DNA of 29,097 nt from NCBI GenBank assembly GCA_040879025.1, contig JBBDLF010000016.1:1-29097 (forward strand). Direction: 5' to 3'. Positions 16,495 through 23,913 of this stretch are shown one piece after another (the stretch's first letter is position 1; each line of letters starts with the position of its first letter). This DNA comes from JBBDLF01 sp040879025. GTDB lineage: Bacteria; Pseudomonadota; Gammaproteobacteria; Pseudomonadales; Pseudohongiellaceae. The notes beneath the pieces were generated by a model. That model worked only from the letters and a program-made list of their open reading frames with translations, was not told where the DNA came from and did not search any database. A program made the translations under genes and the position numbers.

Positions 16495-16559
16495 ATGTAC
16501 CGCCTCTGCGGGAACTCTCGTGCGCTGCCGCAAGGCGTCGTGCGCCGGGAATGGCGTAG

Positions 16560-17660
16560 TCATTGCCCGAAGAGTAGTGACAGCGGGATGGCAAAGAATC
16601 GACGTTCTCCAACCTTGAATGGCAAGGCGCGGGAGCCTGAGTAGAACATATAGCCGTTAACCAACCGATCACCGGCATATTCTGCCAGCTTTGCCAGCCC
16701 CCGGAAATCCTGCGTCTTCGCCGTAGCTGCGGCTTTGACTTCTATTCCGAAAATGCTGCCGTCCGCGCGCTCGAGAACGATATCCACCTCGTTTTTGCGC
16801 TTATCCCGGAAGTGGTAAATCTCCACCTCTTCCTGCGCCCACCCTGCCTGTTTAATCAGATCCATCATGACGAGGTTTTCCAGCAATCCTCCAAAGTATT
16901 GACTCTGTTGCAACTCTTCTGGCGTTCGCAGACCCAGAAGGTGGCAAGCCAGGCCCGTATCCACAAAATGCACTTTCGGCATTACAGTTGCCAGACGTTT
17001 GGATCGGTTACGAACCCACGCCGGCAAGCGATTTACGATGAACATCAGTTCCAAAACTTCAATATAGCGCTTCACCACCCGGTCATCGATTTCCAGTAAC
17101 CCCCCTACGCTGGAGTATTTGAGCAGGTTACCGCTCAACCCTGCCAGGCAGGCGATTAGTGCGTGGATCTTCGAATGATAATCTCCTCTGGCGGCATACA
17201 GGGTCTCAAAGTCCTTAAACAATCTTCCTTCCGTGTAGGATTTGAACCACATCTGCCTGGCGCGTGGAGTTTTGCTTTGGACCTCGGGATATCCCCCAAG
17301 GATAATAAGTTCCGCCAGCCTTTCGCGGTTGATAGCGACAGGTGTATCCGTGTCAAGGTCATTCGAAATCAATTGGTCAAGAAAATTGCCGCGAGAGGCT
17401 CGAATCTCTCTTATTGAGAGTGGAAGCAGTTCCAGCCTTGCCATGTGACCTGGCAAGGCTTCCTGGGTGCGAGCAGAGCGAAAAATGTCGGCTGAGCCGG
17501 TAAGAATGAATTTTCCCTTTTCCTGGGCGGACAAGGCATCCGAGGCTTCCTTGATCGCTGGGATCAATTCGGGCGCATATTGGAACTCATCGAGGACAAC
17601 GCGCCGTGAGCCGAAGGATTGGATGAGGCCATGGGGGTCCAGCCTTGCGGATTCCAACAC
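16560..17660 (-). pseudogene. N-terminally truncated AAA ATPase with DUF4143
   Basis: The 366 residues match the AAA_14/DUF4143 family: Walker B region RRVVLDEFQYAPEL, sensor FILTGSADIF, LPLSIREI, LGGYPEV, and a C-terminal DUF4143/PD-(D/E)XK-like part HFRDKRKNEVDIVLE plus GIEVKAAAT. Normal members begin about 50-60 residues earlier with a P-loop GxxxxGKS, which is absent. The frame upstream of the GTG at 17660 continues for 11 codons and then meets TAG at 17696-17694 with no family sequence. ATP binding should therefore be lost. The break coincides with the repeats starting at 17698, so an insertion or deletion event probably removed the 5' end. Family members are often orphan or toxin-like ATPases with no assigned job. 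Confidence 0.82.
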
Positions 17661-17697
17661 ACCCTGAGATGCTCTGCACGGGCAATTATAAGTCTAA

Positions 17698-17756
17698 TTA
17701 ATGCGAAAAATACAGTATGTTAATGCGAAAAATACAGGCAGCCAGTGCGAAAAAAC
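17698..17756. repeat. 22-nt-spaced direct repeats, possible IS end
   Basis: TTAATGCGAAAAATACAG occurs at 17698 and 17720, and a third partial copy (AGTGCGAAAAAAC) at 17744, at 22-24 nt spacing. Spaced subterminal repeats of this form are typical of ends of IS21-type elements. No transposase is present. The repeats begin where the AAA gene is cut off. Confidence 0.6.
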
Positions 17757-17866
17757 CCGCGGCATCGGGGAAGTCCAGACGCAGAGTTGGCACAGGAGCA
17801 CCCCAGGCAGCCACAGCAGCCTGAACAAGGCCGGAGGCATACATTACAAAAATCAGGTAAAATCCA

Positions 17867-17904
17867 CGTTCAAGACTTGAACGTTTGAAAAATCCCATTA
17901 AACT
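17867..17904 (+). promoter_or_regulatory. Candidate promoter with operator palindrome for the EPS operon
   Basis: A perfect 17-nt palindrome CGTTCAAGACTTGAACG (17867-17883) overlaps a -35-like TTGAAC (17877-17882). A -10-like TAAACT stands at 17899-17904 after a 16-nt spacer. Each box matches the sigma-70 consensus at four of six positions. The palindrome is a plausible repressor or activator site. The start of transcription would fall about 50 nt before the ops-like element. Confidence 0.45.
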
Positions 17905-17964
17905 GAGGGTCGTTCCGGAATGCTCAACCGAGCCGCCGGAACACACCTATGCCGGTCGCGGTAT

Positions 17965-17976
17965 GGCGGTAGCGTG
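17965..17976 (+). promoter_or_regulatory. ops-like RfaH recruitment element
   Basis: GGCGGTAGCGTG is identical to the core of the enterobacterial ops element, where paused RNA polymerase recruits RfaH. It lies in the untranslated leader 149 nt before an RfaH-type gene that opens a polysaccharide operon, which is the expected setting. The 8-mer GGCGGTAG also occurs by chance in coding DNA at about 874 and 21945, but the full 12-mer does not. Confidence 0.7.
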
Positions 17977-18024
17977 TCTGCGGCCCGAGCGGTCATAAAG
18001 AGCGGTGATAGTTGTTAAGAGGTT

Positions 18025-18124
18025 CCCCGGTAATAACAACACAAGAAGAACAAGAACAGAACAACGCAAAACAAGAAAGACAAACAAGAAAGATACATAA
18101 GAAAGAAAGTGGGAAGGTAAGCAA
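18025..18124 (+). other. A-rich unstructured mRNA leader
   Basis: About 100 nt before rfaH are almost free of T and dominated by A with scattered C and G (repeated ACAAGAA-like words). It should be unstructured in RNA, and ends with GGGAAGG about 6 nt before the ATG. Its composition is unlike everything around it. It may keep the leader open for ribosomes or act as a rut-like loading stretch; neither is shown. Confidence 0.55.
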
Positions 18125-18691
18125 ATGGCAGGACAGGTGATCGCAGAACCAGGGTATTCCCGCGCTTCCTCGCGGACGGGCGGCGGACCCGCCTGGTATG
18201 TGGTGCACACCAAAGCCCGCCTCGAAACGGTCGCCCGGGATCACCTGGAACGGCAGCAGTTCCAAACCTACCTTCCCCTCATCAAAACCACCCGCCGCCT
18301 TCGCGGCAAACTCGCCACCCTCATCGAGCCGTTTTTTCCCCGTTACCTGTTTGTGTTCCTGGACCAGGAACAGGACGACTGGTCGCCCATCCGCTCCACC
18401 AAAGGGGTGGTCTGCCTGGTGCGTTTCAACGGCGTCGCCAGGCCCGTGCCCACGGCCCTGATCACCACAATGAAGCACAACGAAGATGGCGAACGCCTGC
18501 AGCAGCTACCCTCCCGCGACTGGCAGCCGGGGGAGGCGGTGGCGATCGAAGCAGGCCCATTTGCCGGCCACAGCGGCATCTTCGAGTCCCGCAACAGCGA
18601 ACACCGTGTGTTTCTGCTGCTGAACATCATCGGCAAACAGACCCGGGTGTCGCTGCCCTGGTCCCAGATTCAGGTGCGCAGGTTTGCCTGA
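18125..18691 (+). CDS. rfaH: RfaH-type NusG paralogue (antitermination factor)
   Basis: Operon-specific transcription elongation factor that binds paused RNA polymerase at ops and prevents Rho-dependent termination in long polysaccharide operons. The 188 residues comprise an extra N-terminal tail (about 22 residues), an NGN domain (AWYVVHTKARLETVARDHLERQQFQTYLPLIK, then PFFPRYLFVFLD and STKGVVCLVRFNG) and a C-terminal KOW region (WQPGEAVAIEAGPFAGHSGIFES). The YVVHTKAR start and LERQQFQTYLP favour RfaH over housekeeping NusG. It is the first gene of the EPS operon and stands downstream of an ops-like element, so it probably boosts its own operon. Confidence 0.88.
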   Translation: MAGQVIAEPGYSRASSRTGGGPAWYVVHTKARLETVARDHLERQQFQTYLPLIKTTRRLRGKLATLIEPFFPRYLFVFLDQEQDDWSPIRSTKGVVCLVRFNGVARPVPTALITTMKHNEDGERLQQLPSRDWQPGEAVAIEAGPFAGHSGIFESRNSEHRVFLLLNIIGKQTRVSLPWSQIQVRRFA

Positions 18692-18701
18692 GAACCCCCT
18701 T

Positions 18702-19103
18702 ATGATCGGTATCGAGCCACTTCTCACTCTTCTTGAATCCCGCCTGGGGCCGGTTCAGGCCGTGTACCTGTTTGGCAGTAGCGCGCACGGTGACGCGACC
18801 GCGGAAAGTGATGTGGACCTGGCTGTGCTGCTGCCATCACCGATGAGTGATCAGCAGCGATGGGAATTAATCCAGGAGTTGGGTGTTCTTTACGGCAGGG
18901 ACGTGGACCTGCTGGATTTGCGCGCCGCCAGCACCGTGATGCGTCACCAGGTAACTCATACGGCCCGCCGCTTGTATGCGAGCGATCCCCGCGCTGTCGA
19001 AGACTTCGAGGATTTCGCGCTTTCCGATTATGTGAGGCTCAACGAGGAAAGGGCGGGCATCCTGGCTGATATTGCCGCACGAGGCAGCGTTTATGACAGA
19101 TGA
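18702..19103 (+). CDS. mntA: MntA-type nucleotidyltransferase antitoxin
   Basis: Minimal nucleotidyltransferase, antitoxin of a type VII HEPN/MNT system. The family member studied in Shewanella AMPylates the toxin's tyrosine. The 133-residue protein has the catalytic GSX10DXD motif FGSSAHGDATAESDVDLAVL (Gly25, Ser26, Asp37, Asp39) and a third acidic site in GRDVDLLDLRAASTV (Asp67/Asp69), which matches MntA closely (the RWEL and DLLDLRAASTV blocks). ATG 18702 is chosen; a TTG at 18684 overlapping the rfaH stop is an alternative that would add six residues. It overlaps hepT by 11 nt and lies only 10 nt after rfaH, so it is probably co-transcribed with the EPS genes. Confidence 0.9.
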   Translation: MIGIEPLLTLLESRLGPVQAVYLFGSSAHGDATAESDVDLAVLLPSPMSDQQRWELIQELGVLYGRDVDLLDLRAASTVMRHQVTHTARRLYASDPRAVEDFEDFALSDYVRLNEERAGILADIAARGSVYDR

Positions 19104-19515
19104 TGTCATCACCAACAAGGCCGCGTCCATTGAGCGCTGTCTGGAGCGAATCCAACAGGACCGTTGCGATCATGACACTGATTTGTCCGAAGATCACACC
19201 CGCCAGGACGCCATCGTTCTGAATCTCCTGAGAGCCTGCGAGTCCGCAATCGATATGGCCATGCACCTGGTGCGCCGGGAACGGTTGGGGGTACCGCAGA
19301 GCAGCCGGGATGCCTTCGATTTGCTGGCGGGGGCAGGCTATATCGACTCAGCCCTCGCGGAACGTCTTAAAAAAATGGTGGGCTTTCGAAATATCGCCAT
19401 TCATAACTATCAGCAAATCAACATCGATATTCTGCAGTCAATCCTTGCCGAAAGGTTGCAGGACTTTCGTCTTTTTGCCGCCGCTTTGTTGACGACGAAG
19501 GGGCAGGGGGGTTGA
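19093..19515 (+). CDS. hepT: HepT-type HEPN ribonuclease toxin
   Basis: Toxin of the HEPN/MNT pair, an RNase of the HEPN (DUF86) family that is silenced when MntA AMPylates it. The 140-residue all-helical protein has the catalytic RX4HXY motif RNIAIHNY: Arg99, His104 and Tyr106, the last being the modified tyrosine. LGVPQSSRDAFDLLA and LKKMVGFRNIAIHN are close to the characterised HepT. All key residues are intact, so the toxin looks functional. ATG 19093 lies inside mntA (antitoxin first, 11-nt overlap). The frame is also open from 19072, but the conserved N-terminus begins at MTDD. Confidence 0.9.
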   Translation: MTDDVITNKAASIERCLERIQQDRCDHDTDLSEDHTRQDAIVLNLLRACESAIDMAMHLVRRERLGVPQSSRDAFDLLAGAGYIDSALAERLKKMVGFRNIAIHNYQQINIDILQSILAERLQDFRLFAAALLTTKGQGG

Positions 19516-19560
19516 TGCCACCGCGGAGTCAATTCTCAACCGGAGGATCCGGTTTCATCC

Positions 19561-19875
19561 ATGCAAGATGAAATAACCTACAAACTGCTCAAAACGCTGG
19601 AGGAAAATCCTAACCAGAGTCAGCGGCAGCTATCCCAATCATTAGGGGTCAGTTTGGGGAAGACCAACTATTGTTTGAAGGCTCTCATGGAGAGGGGCTT
19701 GGTCAAAGCCGGCAATTTCCGGCGTAGCGAGCGAAAGACTAAGTATCTATACTTGCTGACGCCAAAAGGTGTGGAGACGAAAGCCAAAGTGACGCTTCGA
19801 TTTTTGCAGCGCAAATTGAGCGAGTACGAGCGTCTGAAGATAGAGATTGAACAATTGCAGAAAGAGGTTGTGTGA
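19561..19875 (+). CDS. MarR-family EPS-associated transcriptional regulator
   Basis: A 104-residue winged-helix protein of the type found at the head of exopolysaccharide clusters. The HTH is ENPNQSQRQLSQSLGVSLGKTNYCLKALMERGLVKAGNF, the wing RRSERKTKYLYLLTPKGVETK, and the C-terminal helix KLSEYERLKIEIEQLQKE is a short coiled coil for dimerisation. ATG 19561 has GGAGGA about 12 nt upstream. The stop overlaps the wza start by 4 nt (GTGA), so both are coupled. The CGTTCAAGACTTGAACG palindrome upstream of rfaH could be its operator; that is a guess. Confidence 0.88.
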   Translation: MQDEITYKLLKTLEENPNQSQRQLSQSLGVSLGKTNYCLKALMERGLVKAGNFRRSERKTKYLYLLTPKGVETKAKVTLRFLQRKLSEYERLKIEIEQLQKEVV

Positions 19876-21074
19876 AAACCGCCATGCCGAATACCGTACG
19901 CGCCATTGCCATGTTGCTTAGTCTGGCCATCCTCACCGGCTGTGTGCTGGTTCCCGGCAGCAATATCGACCCCGACCAGTACAGCACTGACAGCACCAGT
20001 TGGTTCGAGCTCAACCAGGGTGTGTGGTTCCCCGGCCTGCGCGACCTGGGTGGCGCGGATACCGAGGCAGACCGACAGGCCGTGGAACAAACCGTGGATA
20101 TTCGATCCATCAGCGTCGAGTTGATCGTCGAGCAAAACCGCCAGCAGCAGCAGACAGTCGGCGCCGCCATGCCTGAAAGTCTTCAGGAGGAAATCGCCAA
20201 CTACGAATACTACGTGGAACGCGGCGACATGTTGCAGATCACCGTCTACGACCACCCGGAGCTGACCAACCCCAGTGGCAGCAACAACAGCGGCGAAAGC
20301 TCCGGCATCACGGTAGAAAACGATGGCACCATCTACTATCCCTACATCGGCAAAGTGCCGGTGGTCGGCCTCACCGTGGACCAGATACGTGAAGCCATCT
20401 CCCAGCCCCTGGCCGAATACATTGCCGCACCACAGGTCTCGGTACGAATCATCAGATTCAACGCCAAACGCGCTTACGTTACCGGCCAGGTCAGCAGTCC
20501 CGGCCAGCAGCCCATCACCAACGTCCCCCTGACCGTACTCGATGCCATAGCCAGCGCCGGCGGCCTGACAGAGAATGCCAACTGGCACGAAGTGCTGCTC
20601 TCGCGCAATGGCACGGAAACGAGACTGTCGGTCTACGAGATGCTCAATCACGGCCGCCTGGGACAGAACATGCTGCTGCAACACGGCGATGTGCTGCACG
20701 TGCCGGTCGTCGGCCAGCGTGTAATCTACGTGCTGGGCGAATTGAACCGCATAAACACGCTGTCGATAGGCAACATGACCATGTCGCTCACCGAGGCGCT
20801 GACTCGCAGCGGCGGACTCAACCAGGTCACCTCCAACGCCGAGGGCATTTTTGTCATACGCCCCAACGCCCTGGGCGACGACAAGCTGGCTACCGTTTAC
20901 CAGCTTAACGTCAAAAACGCCGTCGTGTTTGCGGTGGGCACCCAGTTCATGCTGCAGCCGTCAGACATCGTCTATGTCACCACCGCGCCGGTCACCCGCT
21001 GGAACCGTGTGCTGAGTCAGGCGCTGCCCAGTCTGAACGCACTCATCACCACCGAAAGGGTCAGCGGCCTGTAG
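19872..21074 (+). CDS. wza: Polysaccharide export outer-membrane lipoprotein (Wza-like)
   Basis: Outer-membrane translocon subunit for exopolysaccharide. The 400-residue precursor has a lipoprotein signal with lipobox ILTGC (Cys24). The Poly_export domain (YYVERGDMLQITVYDHPELT, then VENDGTIYYPYIGKVPVVGLTVDQIREAI, APQVSVRII) spans about 110-215. Two SLBB domains follow, KRAYVTGQVSSPGQQPI...LDAIASAGGLT and RVIYVLGELNRINTLSI...LTEALTRSGGLNQVTSN. A Wza-like C-terminal segment (VTRWNRVLSQALPS) forms the barrel helix. GTG is used as start, overlapping the previous stop. It acts with Wzb and Wzc encoded next. Confidence 0.93.
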   Translation: MKTAMPNTVRAIAMLLSLAILTGCVLVPGSNIDPDQYSTDSTSWFELNQGVWFPGLRDLGGADTEADRQAVEQTVDIRSISVELIVEQNRQQQQTVGAAMPESLQEEIANYEYYVERGDMLQITVYDHPELTNPSGSNNSGESSGITVENDGTIYYPYIGKVPVVGLTVDQIREAISQPLAEYIAAPQVSVRIIRFNAKRAYVTGQVSSPGQQPITNVPLTVLDAIASAGGLTENANWHEVLLSRNGTETRLSVYEMLNHGRLGQNMLLQHGDVLHVPVVGQRVIYVLGELNRINTLSIGNMTMSLTEALTRSGGLNQVTSNAEGIFVIRPNALGDDKLATVYQLNVKNAVVFAVGTQFMLQPSDIVYVTTAPVTRWNRVLSQALPSLNALITTERVSGL

Positions 21075-21086
21075 GGGAATACCCTT

Positions 21087-21545
21087 ATGAGCCCATATCA
21101 ACACATACTGGTTGTTTGTCAGGGCAATATCTGCCGCAGCCCCGTCGCTGAAGCCATGCTGAAACAGGCATTGCCCGACAAACAGTTTCAGTCAGCGGGC
21201 CTGCAAGCCCTGGTAGGGCGGGGCGTGGAACCGATTGCGGCGGAAATCGCCACCGACCACGGATTGGATGTCAGTGAACATCAAGCGCGCCAGATCAGCT
21301 CGGAACTGGTGCAATGGGCCGATCTGGTCCTGATGATGAGCCAGAACCAGCGCCGCATGCTGGCCGGACAAATGCCGGAAGCAATGGGTAAATCCCTGCT
21401 GCTGGGCCACTGGGTCCACGCGCACGGTACCCGCGCCAACCACGGGCAGGACATCCCCGACCCTTACAGAAAGAGCCGGGATGTTTTTGAACACGTCCAC
21501 AGGCTGATGGCTGATGCCGTCAGCCTGTGGGCCCGGAAGATTTGA
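21087..21545 (+). CDS. wzb: Low-molecular-weight protein-tyrosine phosphatase (Wzb-like)
   Basis: Cytosolic phosphatase that removes phosphate from the tyrosine tail of the Wzc kinase and resets polymer assembly. The 152 residues start with VVCQGNICRS, the P-loop CX5R (Cys11, Arg17), and include the general-acid aspartate in DIPDPYRKS (about residue 125). Length is normal for the family. It lies 12 nt after wza and 41 nt before the chosen wzc start, so the order wza-wzb-wzc is the classic Wzy-dependent arrangement. Confidence 0.93.
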   Translation: MSPYQHILVVCQGNICRSPVAEAMLKQALPDKQFQSAGLQALVGRGVEPIAAEIATDHGLDVSEHQARQISSELVQWADLVLMMSQNQRRMLAGQMPEAMGKSLLLGHWVHAHGTRANHGQDIPDPYRKSRDVFEHVHRLMADAVSLWARKI

Positions 21546-21586
21546 TCAATAGACAATCTGAACAATTGAGAGAGCACAGACGCCGC

Positions 21587-23887
21587 ATGTCAGAGTCAAG
21601 TCAGAACCAAACCAAGGCCCCTCGCGTACAGCAAGACCAGTCCCGGACAGCCGATGATGAAATCGACCTGGGCTACCTGCTGGCCATCTGCCTGGGCAAC
21701 AAGTGGTTGATTATCGCCATCACGGCGCTGGTGACGCTGGCAGGGGCCGCTAATGTATGGCTGGCCACCCCGGTATACCGCGCCGACGCACTGTTGCAGG
21801 TAGAGCAGCGCGGCGGCAATCTGGCCTCCCTGGACACAGCGATGCTGCAGGAACAGAGCGGCTCCACCGCACAATCCGAAATTCTGCGCTCCCGAATGAT
21901 CATGGGCCAGGCCGCCCAGCAGGCTGGGCTGGACCTGGCGGTAGCACCGGAATACTTCCCCATGGTGGGAGGGGCCCTGGTGCGCCGCGGTACGCAGCGG
22001 CCCGCCTGGGCGGAAGGCAGCAATAGTGCCTGGGCGGGCGACACGGTCGAGGTGTCCGATCTGCGGGTAGAACAATCCCTGCTGGGCCGGCCGCTGACGC
22101 TCACGGTGACCGGTCCTGACAGTTATACCCTGCGGGATGCGGATGGCCAGGCCCTGGGTAACGGACGTGTGGGCCGGATGCTGCAGAACAACAGCCCGTA
22201 CGTGGAGTTGCTGGTCTCCCACATCGATGCCCCCGCCAACGTTGAGTTCAGGGTCACCAAACGCAGCGACACCCAGATGACCCGAAACCTGCAGGGACGG
22301 TTTACGGTGACTCAACGCGGCGCCAACACGGGTGTTCTGGAACTGGCACTGACTGGCTCCGACCGGCAGGAAATTTCCCGCTCGCTGGATGCCATTGCCG
22401 ATGTGTACCTGGTACAGAACATCAACCGCCAGGCAGCAGAGGCGGAAAGCCGATTAGAGTTCCTGGAGCAGCAGACGCCCTTGATCCAACAGGATCTGAC
22501 CGCCGCGGAGGATATCCTGAATGCATACCGCGCCAGCCAGGACAGCGTAGACCTGAGCTTTGAAACCCGCACCATGCTGGAACGGCTGGTCAGGTTGGAG
22601 ACCGAGCTGAATGGCCTGCAGATACAGGAAAGCGAATTGGCCCAACGATTTACCCCCAGCCACCCGAACTACCGTGCGTTGCTGAACAAGCGCAGCCAAC
22701 TGCAAGGCGAGCGCGAACGGCTGGAAGCGACGGTCGACAACCTGCCGGAAACCCAGCGCCAGGTGCTGCGCCTGAACAGAGATGTTGAAGTCAGCCAGCA
22801 GATCTACATGCAGATGCTCAACACAACGCAAGAATTGCGAATTGCGCGGGCGGGCACCGTGGGTAATGTGCGTATTCTGGACCGGGCGCTGGTGAGCAAC
22901 AGTCCCATCGCCCCACAGCGAAACCTGGTCGTTACGGGCTCACTGATGGCCGGCCTGATGCTGGGCCTGATGGTGGTGCTGCTGCGCCATATGCTGCACC
23001 GCGGCGTGACCTCCGTGGAAGAGCTGCAGACACTGGGCCTGCAAGTGTACGCTACCATTCCGCTTTCGCAGAAACAGTTGAAAATAGTCGGCAGCTTCAA
23101 CGAGAAGAAGAGAGGGCGGCGATTTCGCCACCTGCTGGGCAAACAATTGGGAGATAAACTTTCGCGGCCCTTAAAAAGGCGCAAGGGCAGTGATGGGGCA
23201 AGCGGGGTGCTGGCTTTGGTTGATCCCAGCGATGTAGCCATCGAAGCGCTTCGTGGCCTGCGCACCAGCCTGCACTTTGCCATGTTGGAAGCCGGCAACA
23301 ACCGCTTGATGCTGACAGGCCCCACCCCCGCCGTGGGTAAAAGTTTTGTCTCAACCAATCTGGGGGCTGTCTGCGCCCAGGCCGGCCAGCGTGTGTTGCT
23401 GATAGATGCCGACCTGCGCAAGGGGCATATTCATCGTGCCTTTGGCGGGCAAAGTGAACAGGGGCTATCCGACTACCTGGTTGGCGACATCAGCCTGGAA
23501 CAACTGATTCGCACTACCGAGCAGGAAGGGTTCAATTATGTGGCCCGGGGCACCGCGCCGCCCAATCCATCAGAGTTGTTGATGAGCCAGCGGTTCATCC
23601 AGTTTCTGGAAACGGTGGGGCAGCAGTTCGATCTGGTGATCATCGACACCCCGCCGGCCCTGGCGGTTACCGATGCCGCGGTGGTCGGTAAACATGCGGG
23701 TGCCACATTGATGATTGCGCGCTTCCGTGAAAACAATCCGAAAGAGATAGAACGTGCCCTGCAACAACTGGAAACCGCGGGTGTGACTGCGAAGGGCGGT
23801 ATCCTCAATGCGATTGAGCGCAGTGCGTCGGCTTATTACGGATATGGATATGGGTATTACCATTACGCGTATGAGTCGGAAGAGTAA
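21587..23887 (+). CDS. wzc: Polysaccharide co-polymerase and tyrosine autokinase (Wzc-like)
   Basis: Inner-membrane PCP-2a protein controlling chain length and export. The 766-residue protein has Wzz transmembrane segments at about 34-55 (NKWLIIAITALVTLAGAANVW) and 446-468 (GSLMAGLMLGLMVVLLRHM), with a long coiled-coil periplasmic region between. The cytosolic BY-kinase follows with Walker A GPTPAVGKS (about 578-586), Walker A' VLLIDADLRKGHIH and Walker B LVIIDTPPA. The tail carries eight tyrosines within its last 20 or so residues (YYGYGYGYYHYAY), the autophosphorylation cluster. The frame is open upstream to a GTG at 21527 inside wzb; I prefer ATG 21587, which gives MSESSQN. Confidence 0.93.
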   Translation: MSESSQNQTKAPRVQQDQSRTADDEIDLGYLLAICLGNKWLIIAITALVTLAGAANVWLATPVYRADALLQVEQRGGNLASLDTAMLQEQSGSTAQSEILRSRMIMGQAAQQAGLDLAVAPEYFPMVGGALVRRGTQRPAWAEGSNSAWAGDTVEVSDLRVEQSLLGRPLTLTVTGPDSYTLRDADGQALGNGRVGRMLQNNSPYVELLVSHIDAPANVEFRVTKRSDTQMTRNLQGRFTVTQRGANTGVLELALTGSDRQEISRSLDAIADVYLVQNINRQAAEAESRLEFLEQQTPLIQQDLTAAEDILNAYRASQDSVDLSFETRTMLERLVRLETELNGLQIQESELAQRFTPSHPNYRALLNKRSQLQGERERLEATVDNLPETQRQVLRLNRDVEVSQQIYMQMLNTTQELRIARAGTVGNVRILDRALVSNSPIAPQRNLVVTGSLMAGLMLGLMVVLLRHMLHRGVTSVEELQTLGLQVYATIPLSQKQLKIVGSFNEKKRGRRFRHLLGKQLGDKLSRPLKRRKGSDGASGVLALVDPSDVAIEALRGLRTSLHFAMLEAGNNRLMLTGPTPAVGKSFVSTNLGAVCAQAGQRVLLIDADLRKGHIHRAFGGQSEQGLSDYLVGDISLEQLIRTTEQEGFNYVARGTAPPNPSELLMSQRFIQFLETVGQQFDLVIIDTPPALAVTDAAVVGKHAGATLMIARFRENNPKEIERALQQLETAGVTAKGGILNAIERSASAYYGYGYGYYHYAYESEE

Positions 23888-23913
23888 GTAATGGTCACCA
23901 TGAGTCAGATGGC

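Noticed and set aside
17698..17946. Open frame of 82 codons on the minus strand
   Set aside because: It runs through the repeats and over the candidate promoter, has no ribosome site, and resembles no protein family I recognise.
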